Source: Cycas panzhihuaensis
Taxonomy: Eukaryota > Cycadophyta
Assembly (NCBI GenBank): GCA_023213395.1
Contig: CM041465.1
Coordinates: 36,711,741 to 36,775,740, forward strand
DNA: 64,000 nt
Direction: 5' to 3'
Shown here: piece after piece, positions 49,913 through 61,710 of the stretch
Layout: each line of letters begins with the position of its first letter
How positions within the stretch are numbered: the first letter of the stretch is position 1
Made by a program: the position numbers and the translations under genes
The notes under the pieces: model-generated
Seen by the model: the letters and a program-made list of their open reading frames with translations, nothing else
Databases searched by the model: none
What the model was told of the DNA's origin: nothing

Positions 49913-50070
49913 TTAAAGCTTAGTGATCTCAGGATGCTCTTGGATAAATTGTTCATTCTCCCAGGTTACATCATCTTGTGGAAGTTGTTTCCATTTGATA
50001 AGATACTTAATGATTTACCTAGATCGTAGGTGTCAAATTCTTCAATCTATAATACATTCTAGAATGAGTT
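49913..50070 (-). pseudogene. Chromodomain at the C-terminus of integrase
   Basis: The last codons of pol read 'KYLIKWKQLPQDDVTWENE' and then 'QEHPEI', stopping at 49913. This is the YLVKWxxLPxxDxTWExE core of the chromodomain that chromovirus integrases use to pick chromatin sites. The aromatic positions Tyr and Trp are present. The core is uninterrupted, although a stop lies just upstream. Confidence 0.85.
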
Positions 50071-50339
50071 GAAGTTGCCCCTCCTCATTTAAGATAGGTA
50101 ATTCTATTTGAACTTGTACTTGTTACCCAATTACCCCCTTGAGATATGAAACATGGAAGACATTATGGATCCTTAATTGTGGTGGTAAGTCTAAGAAATA
50201 TGCAACTTCACTAATCCTCTTGAGAATTTTATAAAGCCCATAAAATTGAGGTTGTAATTTATGTTACCCATCCCGTTTGAGAGATGCCTACTTATACAGT
50301 TGTAATTGTAAGTATACCCAATCACCTGGTTGAAATGCT

Positions 50340-51170
50340 CGTTCACTTCACCCTTTATCTACCTATTATTTCATCTAATTTTATGCAAGGTTCAGATTTT
50401 TCTTGAGTAGCTTAAGAATCTGTGTTGTTTGTTGGATGTGCTCCTCGACTTCTTGAACCTTAGAACTGATTATAATATAATTCTTAAGTGTGGGTGGTTC
50501 ATAGCTATATAATACTTAGAATGGAGTCATTCCTACTGATGCATCATAGGTTGTATTATACTACCATTATGCTAAAGGAAGCCAATGATGCCATTGGCCC
50601 TACTTATCTAAAGCATAACAACGAAGGCATCCTTCAAGGTACTTATTAACCACCTCAATTTAACCATCTATTTGTGGATGGTAGGATCATTGTCAGTTTA
50701 GTACCAAGTAGATGGAAAAGTTCTATCCAAAAGTTGCTGGTAAACTTGGGGTCCTGATCACTGACTATACATTTAGGCATGCTATACAACCTATGTATAT
50801 CCTTTAAAAAGATCTCAGCAATTTGCATTACCTTATATGTGGATTGAATTCCATAAAAATGTGCATATTTGGTTAGCTTATCAATAACCACAAGTACAAT
50901 ATCTTTTCCTTCTGACTTGCGCAATTCCACGATGAAGTCCATAGAATTTTTTTCTCATCATTGATTTGGTATAAGAAGGAGTTGCAGCAATCCTGGAGAC
51001 TTGACTGTTTTTATTGCAATATGAGGAAATATATCTCTTTACATCTCCTTTTTGTCCCTTCCAAAATAAAGATTATTTTAAGCAGTGGTATGTCTGTAGG
51101 AACCCTGAGTGACCTACTATTGGAGAGACATTTATATCATGTAAAATTTGCTCCTTGGGACTAGAGTGAG
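50340..51170 (-). pseudogene. Chromovirus B integrase
   Basis: The open piece 50655-50942 has 'MDFIVELRKSEGKDIVLVVI' and 'IVSDQDPKFTSNFW', the first and second Asp blocks of the DDE core (MDFIxGLPxSxGxDxIxVVVD and SDRDxxFxSxFW). An N-terminal zinc-region remnant lies at about 50960-51160, ending 'SPGLLQLL'. The Glu block near 50680 is shifted out of frame. Confidence 0.85.
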
Positions 51171-51288
51171 GGCATATATATATTTGATTCTTATACCAGA
51201 GAATATTTGTAAACCATATATAATGGGTTGAATTCCCCACCCCAGCTTGAAGGTCTTGAATGATCTGATTTATAAACGAGTCATGATC

Positions 51289-51600
51289 CTACTCCTGCTT
51301 GGCGACCGCTATCCAAGAGGGATTGACCGTGGTGATAGAATATAGTGCAGGGCCTTCTTTCTTATTAGATAAAGCATCAACAACTATATTATTCTTGCCT
51401 TTTTTATATATGATTTTAAAGTCAAAAGCTTGTATTTTGGTGACCCATTTTTGTTGTTCCTCAAATGTCATCCTTTGAGCTAAGAAATATTTTAAGTTAT
51501 TATGGTATATTTTAATTTGGAAATGTGTTCCTAATAAATATTATCACTATTTCCTAATTGCATGGAGAATTGCTAACATTTACTTCTCATAGGTGTATTT
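51289..51600 (-). pseudogene. Chromovirus B RNase H, C-terminal part
   Basis: 'EEQQKWVTKIQAFDFKIIYK' and 'GKNNIVVDALSNKKE' match QxRWxxKLxxFDFxIxYxxGKxNxVADALSR. At the C2 breakpoint the frame ends with 'MLAILHAI', the KEMLAILxAV block, whose other half lies after 53690. Confidence 0.85.
51596..51600. repeat. Target-site duplication of C2 (TATTT / GATTT)
   Basis: TATTT before the left LTR and GATTT at 53686-53690 after the right LTR agree at 4 of 5 positions. Confidence 0.75.
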
Positions 51601-51837
51601 TATTAGAATATTGACAATGCACATTTGTTTTATACCACATGCAAGTGGATTCCACTCTCACTATCTTGACACATATTATAAATACATAACATAGTGTATC
51701 ACATTATATCTGTTGTAATGATATTTTGTTAATACAATGGAGGTACCTTAAGGGTATCGTTTGATCCTGTAGAGGTGCTTTTGTTCTATTTGGTTCTATT
51801 TGTGAATATTATCTTATTGCAGGTTTGATTTCCAACA
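51601..51837 (+). repeat. 5' LTR of C2 (237 bp)
   Basis: It is homologous to 53450-53685 and to both C1 LTRs. It ends CCAACA against the primer site; the first TG is now TA. Confidence 0.9.
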
Positions 51838-51849
51838 TGGTATCAGAGC
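51838..51849 (+). promoter_or_regulatory. Primer binding site of C2
   Basis: TGGTATCAGAGC, perfect, directly after the LTR. Confidence 0.95.
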
Positions 51850-53438
51850 ACCCAAGTTGAGAGAGGTATTTTGTTCGGTATTGAAGCGGTGATTTGGGAG
51901 GTGCCATCAAGGGTTGAAAGCATATTCAAGAGAATAAACATTAAATTTTTTAAAAAGTAATGGCGAAATTGAGATGAAATGGCTCATTCTATAAAATTTA
52001 AGTGGTTTCACTACAGATTTTAGAGTGAAAGTGTAAAAATTGTAGCAGAATTAATTTCGGCCTCCTTTTTTTTCATCGCCATATTTTTGGGACAGATTTA
52101 CAACTTCAACTTCAAAGAGCCATAACTTTGGCTACATGCATCCAAATGACCTCAATTTTTTTTTTATTCTGTGCATTTTTTAATTTGCTTTCTAATGGAA
52201 GTGGTTTGAGGTTAATCAATGTTTAGAGTGAAAATTTATTAGTAGTTTATCAGAAGGTACTATTACAATCCCTAGAAACCTTAATTATGAAATTCTTAAA
52301 AGGGGTATAACTTTTGATCTAGATATCAGAATTCAATTTCATTTGAACCGTTGGAATTGTATTTCAGAGGTCAACATTTTCATCCATATTTTATGTATTT
52401 TTGAGCTATATTTTTTTCTGAAATAATTAGGAATTTAAGGGTTTCATATTAATATTGTGATGTGAATGAGGCAATGGTAATGAGGTGATATAAGTGTTTT
52501 GCACTCTTAATTGGCAATAGAGTAGTGATATTTGGCATTGGTATAGTGCTATCTTGCATGTGATTTATATAAGTTGGGTAATGTTGTAATATGAGGTGAC
52601 TGTTTGAGGCTCTCTTGCATATGTTGTGCATGGGAGAGTAGTGTTTCGATGTGAGACAACATTAAGTCATGTTGATATGAATGTATTTGGAACTCTATTG
52701 GTGATTTGTGGTGCATGATGATGATTGTTTAATGACAGTTTGAGTTTCCTTTTACATGTGTTTGTATAAGAGAGATATTATGACATAATGTGGTGATAAA
52801 ATGATAATGCATGTGACATATGGCAATTAAGTGCTTCGTGGAATGTGATTTTTGTGAAGGGACTTTTGGGCATGATAAAGCTAATTTGAGGGCAAGAAAG
52901 ATAGTGATATAAGGCAATGGGATTCTTGTTACATATGAGGTTACATGACAAGATTGGACGTTTGTTGGGCATGTTTAATAATGAGATTAGGCATGTTTAA
53001 TGATGTGTTCTAATTGATTGAATGGGTAAAGAAGGATGAGTGTTTGTTAAAGTTACCTGAGTTGCAAGTGTAGTGGCATGAGTTGTGTTTTGGGAAATTA
53101 AGTGAAGTGTGTGTCTTGGCAATTTAATGGTGACATGTGGCATGTATGATCATTGTGAGATTTATGAGACATTGATTTGGTGAAGTAAGTATTTCAGATA
53201 CCTATTATATGTGACTGTTTGACAATATGAGAGATACATAAGGCAATGATATGATGATAAAGTCAATGATGTGAGAGACATGAGACATGAGAATTTTGTT
53301 GAAAGTGATCAATATGCAAGTTACTAATGATAAGTGAGTTTGTTGATTCAAAAAAGTGCGTGGTGTTAGGAAATGACATTTACAATGATAAGGATCAAGT
53401 TGAAGATGCATTATAAATATAAATGACCCAAATGTGCA
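51850..53438 (+). other. Non-coding interior of C2
   Basis: The first 600 bases are unlike C1. From about 52440 the sequence is rich in ATGAGGTGA and GGCAATG-like words, and from 52560 it aligns with the spacer of C1. The antisense ORFs in this stretch are shadows of this low-complexity text. Confidence 0.7.
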
Positions 53439-53449
53439 TTAAGGGGGAG

Positions 53450-53685
53450 TGTTGGAATATTGATAATGTATATTTATTTTGTCTTACATGCAAGTGGGTC
53501 CTACTCTCACTATCATGTCATATATTATAAATACAGGCATAGTGTATCATATGTGATATTAGTTGTAAGGATGTTTTGTTAATATAACGGAGGTACCTTA
53601 AGGATACCATTCGATCTTGTGGAGGTGTTTGTTATGTTTAGTTCTGTTTATGAATATTAACTTATTGTAGGTTTAATTTCCAATA
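53450..53685 (+). repeat. 3' LTR of C2 (236 bp)
   Basis: It starts TGTTGGAATATTG after the polypurine tract and ends CCAATA before GATTT. Confidence 0.9.
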
Positions 53686-53690
53686 GATTT

Positions 53691-54720
53691 GACTTGTCCC
53701 TTGGGTGTAAGTTGATGACTTTCAAAAGCCAAAGGTTTCCCTTCTTGCATTAAGACTGATCTAATACCTTACCTCGATATATCACATTCAATGGTGAAGG
53801 TCTTTGTAAAGTCTGGTGTTGTGAGGATTGGTGTGGTAGTTAAAGCTACCTTTAAATGTTCAAATGCTTTAGAGACCTTAACATCCCAATGAAAGGAATC
53901 CATTTTTAACAAGTTGATTAAAGGGGAAGTAATCCTTGCATAGCCTTAAACAAATTTTTGATAATACCTTGTGATTCCTAAGAATCCACAAAGGCCCTTG
54001 ATGTTTTTGGGTTTAGGCTAATTCGTGATAACTATAATTTTCTTAAGATTCACCTTGACTCCTTCTTAAGAGATAATATGGCCCAAATATTCTATTTCTA
54101 TTTGCCCAAATTGACATTTTAATTTTTTGGTATAAAGTTGGTTATCTATAAATACCTATAATGCCTTATCAACATTCTAAATATGGTCTTCCCATGTACG
54201 ATTGAAGATCAGAATGTCATCAAAAAAGACTAACATGAACTTCCTTATATAAGCTGAAAGAGTTTGTTCATGAGTCCTTAAAAGGTGGATGGGGCATTAG
54301 TTAAGCTAAATGGCATGATTAAAAATTCATAATGTCCTTCATGTATACAAAATGTAGTTTTATAAACATTCTCTACCTTGATCCTAATTTGATGGTATCC
54401 TGGCCACAAGTCCAATGATGTGAAGAAGTTGCTCTATGGAGTTTATCCAAGAGTTCATCGATGACTGGCATAGGAAATTTATCCTTGATGGTTATCTTAT
54501 TGAGCTCATGGTAGTCTACACACATGTGAAATGATCCATCCTTTTTCCTACTAAAATCACTAGGGCAAAAAAAGTGCTTTTACTTTCCCTAATAGTACCA
54601 ACATTAAGGAGTTCTTGAACTAGTCATTCAATTTCATTCTTTTTCTAGTAGGGATACCAGTATGGTCGAATACAAGAAAGATTACTTCCAACTACTAGGT
54701 CAATGATGTGATCTTAGTCG
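53691..54720 (-). pseudogene. Chromovirus B RT and start of RNase H
   Basis: The minus-strand frames contain 'MLVFFDDILIFNRTWEDHI' at about 54195-54250 (catalytic box FFDD). Next come the 'FLGITRYYQKFV' and 'LINLLKMDSFHWD' blocks after RT. 'FTIECDISR' and 'LAFESHQLTPKGQ' follow, starting RNase H and running to the C2 breakpoint. All stand in the normal Ty3 order. Stops are scattered. Confidence 0.85.
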
Positions 54721-54989
54721 CGTACTAGGGGGAAGACCTTGAGGAATATCTTGAAAGACCTAGTTATGGTGGTGAAGTACTAATTTTAAGTCATTTGGTA
54801 TACTATCATCTTGGAGAATGTCCCATTCTATTAGAAGTTCCTGACCTTCCAGAGCATAATATTTTATAATGATTCCTATACCACCCTTTTTAATAAGCCT
54901 CTTCATATGGTGTGAGCTAATGATTTGGGTTGGAGGAGGAATGATCCCATTCAATTGATAGTCAATTCCTTCAAAAATAAATTGAATGA

Positions 54990-55400
54990 AGAGCTATTAC
55001 ATATTTAGTTGAATGGTCCCTAATGGTTTGAGCTATTGTGCCCCTAATACAACATCAACTCTTCCAACGGGAATGGTATACATAGAAGTAGAGAGGTGAT
55101 AGTCGCCCATTTGTAACTTGATGTTGTGACATTTCACCCACAAGCAAGTGTCCTTCCATTAGCCACTATAACCTAAAATTGTTTTATAGGATGTGTAAAA
55201 CAGTTGAGTTCTTTAGCAAGTTTCTGATTAATAAAATTGAGGGTGCTCCTAGAATCTATAAGGACAACCACCTTCATTTTCTTGATGTACCTAATAAGTT
55301 TGAGTGTTTTTGGGGTCGTGATTCTAGTAAGGGCATGTATAGATATAGTAGTAGTATCTTCTTCTTCCTCCTCAGGTGGGTCATAATCATTATTTTTTTG
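54990..55400 (-). pseudogene. Chromovirus B protease
   Basis: 'VLIDSRSTLNFINQKLAKEL' is the active-site region of chromovirus proteases (VLIDSGSTxNFI), with the Gly of D-S-G changed to Arg. It follows an acidic linker after the gag zinc knuckle. Confidence 0.85.
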
Positions 55401-55419
55401 CTCTAATAAGGCTTCCTCT

Positions 55420-56230
55420 ACTAGTTCATCATCTTGGACATCCTTAATTATGAATAAATGTCATTCAGGACACTTATGATCTTTATTCTACTTTTGGTTA
55501 TAATGAAAACATAACTCTTTCAATCATTTCTTATTGATCTCTTGGGAAGTCATTCATCGCACACTAGGAACTTAAAATTATGGTCACTTTTCTGGGAATG
55601 TTTGTGGGAGGGGTCAAAATGCCTTATTTGTTTCTTCAATATATCAAGAAAAATTGATAGTTGTAGAGATGTTATCAGGTTTTAGGAGTCGCAACTCGTA
55701 TCTAATATTATCTTGTAACCCACTAATGTACAACTTAAGTAATTTATTCTTACAAAGACCATCAACCCTCATGGAGAGACATTGGTATTCTGCTTTATAA
55801 GCTAAAACATTCCCCCCATGTCTAACTTTAGCTAACTAGTTAAAGTGGTCATGATCCCATGTACTATCATATTGAGTTATAAGGTCCTTAACAAAACCCT
55901 CCCATTGATAACTAAGCCTACTAATTATTTTCATAACTCAATGGTACCATTGGTAGGGTTTAGTTTCTATGTGTAGAGAAGTAAGAGGGATCTTCTTGTC
56001 TGCTGGAACTTGATGAAGATAAAAGTATTATTCCATTTAGGTGATTTAGATATGTACATTTGTGCCATTAAACTTCTTGATTTCTATCTTAGGAAGGAAG
56101 TTAGGATGGAAGTGTCTGCCATTATTACTTTCATCTTCTTTAGCAAAGTGACCCCTACCTATGTGAGTAGTATCATCAAAGTCAATATTTTCTTCCTTAA
56201 AAGGTTTCATGGATGTGAGCTCTAACATTC
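55420..56230 (-). pseudogene. Chromovirus B gag
   Basis: The start near 56228 has 'HFHPNFLPKIEIKKFNGTN', the PKxxxPxFxGxxP opening of chromovirus gag. At about 55465-55515 'LCFHYNQK' and 'KDHKCPE' form a zinc knuckle remnant (C-x-x-C-x-x-K...GHxC) with the second Cys lost. Frame breaks lie between. Confidence 0.75.
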
Positions 56231-56966
56231 TTTTCTTTTTTTGTTTTCTTACTTTTTTTCATTTTTTTTCATTTTTTACTTTATTGCTTTTAATTTTTTT
56301 GCTTTTTTACTTTTTTGGTCGTTGACTGGTTGACTGACTATATACGCATAGACCACTAATAAAGTGACTAGGTACACTAGGTATGGGCTTGTCTGGTTTG
56401 TAGGCCCTCTGATATACTGATCTTAGTTGTAAATAGTATCAACTTATAGAGTCAAATACTCTACTCTATAGTCGTTACTACCTCGTCTCTAGGGTATGTA
56501 GATAGTAACTTCTTAGGGCTAATTGTTTACCAGTGTACTACAAATTATAGATAATCAATTAATTTCCTATGGTACCTATACTAAAAAGGCCTATATAGGG
56601 GGCCCTCCTATATACCCATAGGTACATAGAGGTGTAATTCCATAGCCAAGTTCAGTCTAAGGCTTGATTTAGGAGTGTGATCTCTAGTCCTTCATGTAAA
56701 GGATGGAAAAGCCACAATGCGCTTAATCCAAAATGATAGTTCCTCATGATATTTATAGGCCCTTGGCACAAGGTCTCTATCTAAATACAAAATAAAACTA
56801 CTCAGTGGCAGTGTTAGGATAATTGCCCAATTACAGTGTTATCTATCCCCAAAAAGCAAAGTAACTAAGTAGAAATTAAATGAGAATAGGTACTGATAAG
56901 AAAAAACTGATAGAAAAAAATTAATTATTTAATACCTTTGACTCTCCCACAAGGTATGGATCAACC
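56231..56966 (-). other. Leader of chromovirus B
   Basis: It is non-coding. It includes a T-rich tract (56227-56320) and the stretch 56380-56700 homologous to the leader of element A. Confidence 0.65.
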
Positions 56967-56978
56967 GCTTTGATACCA
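56967..56978 (-). promoter_or_regulatory. Primer binding site of chromovirus B
   Basis: The minus strand reads TGGTATCAAAGC, one transition from TGGTATCAGAGC, two bases from the LTR. Confidence 0.9.
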
Positions 56979-56980
56979 CT

Positions 56981-57366
56981 TGGTAGGATACCACTTCTTA
57001 ATAACAAATGTACACCAACATAACATGCAAGTAACTCTAAAAAAACACTTGTATTATAATATCCTTTGAAGGGGCAATCTCCTAATTACATACAATAACA
57101 ATGATATTTTAGATACCCTACTCTAAAGATTACATAATATATGGCTCTATACTCACTACACAACCTCCTTCTTATACATGTGGGATATTACATGAATATA
57201 TATAGTGCTCAATGACCATTACACAACCTTCTACTTATGTATGTGGGATATTAAGAAGAGTGAAGAAGTAGAAGAAATAGAATATATAAGAAAAGATAAA
57301 AGAGAGAAGAAGTAGAAGGTATAAGAGAATATAATAGAACGTAAGTTAGGGGTTGGATCCCTAACA
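56981..57366 (-). repeat. 5' LTR of chromovirus B (386 bp)
   Basis: It is the partner of 49493-49885, with the same termini TGGTAGGATACC and GGATCCCTAACA on the plus strand. Confidence 0.9.
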
Positions 57367-57374
57367 ACTTATCT

Positions 57375-57830
57375 ATATAAATGGTGGTAATCGTGGTAGC
57401 CCAGGACCTTCTACTATCACTTGGATTATATGTAATCCCTCTCAACATGACTTTATGTATTATGAAGTATACTTACCTGAGGCCACAAATAATGAGGCTG
57501 AGTACATGGTTGTTATCGAGGCCCTTATCGACATACTTTGCTTTCATCGTGGCCCCATCATTGTCCATTACGATTCTCAGGTTATTGTCTTGCAGATGAC
57601 TCAGATCTATTAGGTCCATTACCCCTGATTGAGATCCTTCATCTCGATTGCCAAGTATGTTTTATCCTTTTTTTCCTCAGTGGATATCCAGCATATCCCT
57701 CATGACCAGAATGTTGAAGCTAATAGCCTTGTCCATTTCATCTTAAAGCATCGCCTCCCACCTTTAGATGATTTGTCATCAAGCTTGTCGGTCAAGCCTA
57801 CTTTTGATAGGTTTGTTACACTTATCCTTT
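57375..57830 (+). pseudogene. Archaeal-type RNase H of the Tat-like element
   Basis: The frame reads 'PEATNNEAEYMVVIEALI', 'IIVHYDSQVIVLQM' and, after a stop, 'SSVDIQHIPHDQNVEANSL'. This is the ATNNEAEYxAxIxGL...DSQLVxxQ...IxHVPRxxNxxADxL pattern of the additional RNase H found in Tat/Ogre pol. The catalytic Glu and Asp are present; the last Asp (ADxL) is Asn. Two stops lie in the middle. The domain start is close to the chromovirus B insertion. Confidence 0.85.
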
Positions 57831-57839
57831 CCCTTTTTA

Positions 57840-58329
57840 CCTTTAAAAATAGGTCACTAATGAGGTTAAACTATGGTGACTACAGGTTTATCTCTTTGCT
57901 TAAATCTTGTATCATTTGTAGTATAGTTTTGACATGCTTTCAGATTATGTTTACATCTTTTTAAATTATGTTTATGTTATTCCTAGATTATGTTTATATT
58001 ATGTTCACCTTATATGTGAAGGTGATGGGGCATCCCCTCATCCCCTCCCTACTTCCTAATACTCTTTTGTTTTCTATAGGGATTTTGATCCCATTCTATT
58101 TTCTAGGATTATACAGCTTGCTTAGGTGTCACAATGGGTAACTCCCAGGTCACCTTTCTATCATCCTGCATATGTTTTAGGTCTAGGGCTCTATACCTCA
58201 AGGATTGACTGAGCCATACCTCCTCTTCGTTACCTAAACTTATGTTTCTCATCCATATGATCCATTGTGATACTTGCCACTCACCTTGGTTACTGGCACA
58301 CGAGCTCTATACACTTTTACTGGTGAGAT
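57840..58329 (+). other. Tat-like 3' region before the right LTR
   Basis: No integrase motif is visible. The stretch has a few ATTATGTTTATGTTA-like short repeats (57940-58010) and ends with GGTGAGAT, a weak polypurine tract candidate next to the LTR. Confidence 0.5.
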
Positions 58330-61300
58330 TGTATTGAAAATATTCACCATCATCTAATGCTTCCAAGCGAATAGGTAAGATCGAGTATATATTTTATCCC
58401 TTACATTCTAATCACATTTTTATGATTATTATGGTACGAGATGCTTGTATGCTTACTTGATTACTTGGATTGCTTGCTTAATCCCCTTGATTATATGTGT
58501 ACTCCTACTTATGATGACTAGGAATCCAATTTGATGCCACTATTTAGCTCCCATGGTTAATCCCCTCTTGGAAATAGGTCCCTCATGTGCCTTTGTAGCC
58601 TAGTTTGAGTAATTCTTAGCTCGTTTTGTGCCTTCTTGTAGCATCTTATCCCCTTTTATTATGCCTCACCTACCCCTTGGTCCATCAAGGGTAGCTTATT
58701 AAGGTTTTTGATGGAGAGATGCCCCTTATTACTTACTCCATGTGATGCTTATTTATAAATTCCACTGATGTTGATGGTTTAGTTTTTATATATACCCCAG
58801 AACCCTTGGTTACCATCGTTTTAACGAGTTCTGCCTCATTTTGATGTGTTTCTCATGTGTTTTCATTAGCTTTTGATTCATACTATATCCAGAAACTGAC
58901 CTACATACCCTTAGGGAGAAATCCCAAGTTCCAACAGTTAGCCCCTCCCCTTGTTTCAATACTATTTATCAAGTTTTTATCAATTTTTATTAAAATTTAT
59001 TAATTTAGTGTTGTCCTGCTTCCTTTTTTATCTGTATCACTTCGATTATTGTGCCTCGCTAATATATTAGTGGTGCTGCGAATAAATTCATGGTGAAATT
59101 GTTATAACTTTAAACATAACTACAAATGGTTAAAATCACATTTATTATAGGCCTGATAGCAAATCTGGCTTGAGGACCAGCCCAAATCATGCCCTAATGG
59201 TCCTAAGACCTTACCTAAACCATCAAAACCTAAATTCAAACTGATTTTTTCTCTTCTTCAGCTCATTTACTTAAAAACTTCATACTTTTCTCTTAAAAAC
59301 TCTCACCCTTTGAAGGTCTACTTGTAGTCCATGTACATAATAGAATTTGGCAAAGGAAAGCAAGCACAACCAAGTTTAACAATAATATTAGATCAGACAT
59401 AAGCTATCAAGCCTCAAATAAAAGCTGGTTTCTTCTCCAAAAACATAAAAAAAAATTCTCCAGAACTCTTATTTCACAAGCCAAAAACTCTCACCTACAT
59501 CTATCCTTCTTTTATTCAAAGAGGTAAGTCATTCTAATGTGATTTTATTGCCAAACACTAAAGTTTTATTTCATCCTTCTGATTAGTTGATATATTCCTT
59601 AATGATTTTTAGATTTAGAAATTTCTTTTGTGATGATTAAAAGTAAATATGTCATAAATTTTAGAGGCAACCCCTCTCTCTACCATAACACCTCTGGTTT
59701 CGTCCTCCAAATCATTAATTGTTAACAAAGAGAGGGTAGAAGTGGCTAGAGGAGATTATAGAGAGGATATTGGGATTGAGTTCTAGGTCCAAAAGCCCTC
59801 TTCCACTAGGGTAATCCCTTCCTCAATGTTAGCTAATATCCCTCTTCTTCACACCTCAACTAGTGCAATACTTGGATGTGACACTTGCAACTTTCTTATT
59901 TGGTAATCTACCACCATTCCTTAAAGCTTTTACCCCTAAGAAACTATTGCTCGACTGTGAGACCCTATTTGCCATTTAGGAGAAACCTAGATTGTAGTGG
60001 AGCTTGCCATTTTGAGGTAATGCTCTCACTCCTTCCTACCCCTTGGTTCTCTTACTCATTGCATGTTGTATGTTATACTAGGCAGCAAAATATTATTTAT
60101 AAACTTGCCCTATTATTACATAACTAAACAAATGTACCAAACATCTTTTATTAATAGGTTGGTATGCATATATAAATATTTGTTGCTCATGGAAGTTGTT
60201 TGTTGTGTGATTTAGGTGGAGGCAAATCCATCTACAAACTGAGTGATTTTTTCCAAGAGGTAACATTGTTTCTTGTTTTGGTTTATGTTGCACCTCCCTT
60301 TTTACTACCATCTTTTTTGTTTTGTTTTATTTATTCAAACTTGGGGAAGGTAAGGAAGCCCCACTGAAACACTATTGTCAACACTTTGACAATAAGAGGA
60401 GCAAAGTTGCTAATAAAGAGGGTGCATGGAGAAAGAGTTGTGTCACTCCATTAGTCGTCAAGAATCTAGGTGCACTTTGTTCAATCCTTCCTCTCTTCGC
60501 TCCTTTTACCCCCTCTTGCCCTTGAATAGAAATATACAAAAAGGAAAAGTATTCTATTTTGTTTCTTTTATATACTTACATATCACATAAAGAAGGAAAG
60601 CACAACACAAACTAAGCACCCTTTCTCCTCTTCTCTTGCATTTGAATCAAAGTTTTGCATACTTCCTCCTTCCCTTTGACTCTACACATTGCATATTAAA
60701 AAGATAAAAGCAAAGTGCACTTGATTCCTTTCTTGCACTAATAGGAAATATTATTATGTCCCTCTTATTAGTTATATTTATAAAAGGAACTAGTTTTATA
60801 TAGGTAGTCATTGCATCTTCTCTCTTCCCTTTCATCCCCTTAAATAATCTTTTGAGAGAAAAGGAATTGAGAGCGAGGGAGAGTAGTTAATTTACTTTGT
60901 CATTGTCTTTTATTTGTATCATAAACATTACAATCGTAAACATCACAATAATGGTTGATTAGAAACAAACCTACCTTATAACAAATGAACAAGCACCAAC
61001 CTACCTCTCTTCATCTCGTAACCCGAAGGGAAGTCTAAACCCTAGTTGTAACCAAATGATTGTAACATCTTCTCGCTCCATACACCTAACACTGCAAACC
61101 TTAGCTTCTTAAGGGTAACCCTTTATGCACTAAACCACCCACTTCGACTCTCATTTACAACAATCCTCACCCTTTTTTTCTTGTTTCTAGGATTACTTTC
61201 CATAAGGAACCATTGTTCTTTCATCTCCCCTTCAAAAGGAGATCTTTTTCACCCTCTTTCACCCTAAGGGTAGGAGAGCCCTACCTTGTCCACTTAGCAA

Positions 61301-61510
61301 CCTGATGACACAGTTCTCACTCCCTTTATTTTACACCAAGGAGACCCTTTGGAAGAGAGGTAGTCTATGCATGGTTGCAGTTCCTCAAACCTACATTCTA
61401 GCATGGGGATGCCCTTTAAGGGTATCTTGGCTACTTTCTTTCCTCCCATTTGTAGCTTTCGTAGCTAGTAGGATAGTTAAGACCTAGTAACCCCCAGAGG
61501 TGTGCTTATA
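58330..61510 (+). repeat. 3' LTR of Tat-like element (3181 bp)
   Basis: It aligns with 41136-44300 throughout, starts TGTATTG and ends CTTATA before GATAG. It contains the second copy of the TATA-like string at 60775-60787. Confidence 0.85.
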
Positions 61511-61710
61511 GATAGTAATGGCATTAGAACTCTTCCATATTATCTAAGTAATGATTTCAAATTTACCTATATCAAACATAGTTTCTTGAATTAGGCAAAT
61601 ATCTATCCTTTCAAGTTTAATCTTTCTCCTCATAATTCTTTATTTAGTTATTGCATTCAGGCTATGGATATTTTATGATAATAAACCAATTATTATTTTT
61701 TATCTTAGTA
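61511..61710 (-). pseudogene. LINE1 endonuclease, N-terminal part
   Basis: The minus-strand frames give equivalents of the SWNxRGLN start and 'IFA*FKKL' (IxLIQET) and end at the breakpoint with 'WKSSNAITI'. The same frame carries on at 41130. This is the start of the APE-type nuclease that follows ORF1. Confidence 0.75.

Larger units (their letters stand above)
51601..53685 (+). mobile_element. Copia-derived short element C2, same family as C1
   Basis: The LTRs are 51601-51837 and 53450-53685, with a perfect primer site (51838-51849) and the polypurine tract TTAAGGGGGAG (53439-53449). The LTRs and the internal stretch 52560-53390 match C1. It lacks the gag body, the protein repeats and the captured host DNA. 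At about 53386-53394 the text jumps from the bases around the C1 gag start codon to the bases near the C1 pol end, which reads as a deletion. There is no coding capacity; movement needed enzymes in trans. Confidence 0.9.
49493..57366 (-). mobile_element. Chromovirus B (Ty3) nested in the Tat-like element
   Basis: The LTRs are 49493-49885 (3') and 56981-57366 (5'), with TG/CA ends, a near-perfect initiator-Met primer site and a polypurine tract. Minus-strand order is leader, gag, protease, RT, RNase H, integrase, chromodomain. The flanks GCTCA (49488-49492) and ACTTA (57367-57371) agree at 3 of 5 positions, the differences being transitions; this is probably an aged target duplication. Element C2 interrupts its RNase H domain. 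The short LTRs recall the Reina or Galadriel branches, but I cannot decide the clade. Confidence 0.9.
41136..61510 (+). mobile_element. Tat-like Ty3 retrotransposon with 3.2-kb LTRs
   Basis: The LTRs at 41136-44300 and 58330-61510 align along their whole length and are flanked by GATAG. The interior, leaving out nested chromovirus B, is about 6.2 kb: primer site, gag, protease, an unplaced stretch and an archaeal-type RNase H like that of the Tat/Ogre lineage. I find no RT and no integrase, so this copy, or its whole family, would be non-autonomous. It sits in the endonuclease domain of LINE1, in opposite orientation. Confidence 0.85.

Noticed and set aside
52449-53411. Several minus-strand ORFs of 60-68 codons
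   Set aside because: They lie in the non-coding ATGAG-rich spacer of C2, antisense to it, with low-complexity His/Ser/Ile composition.
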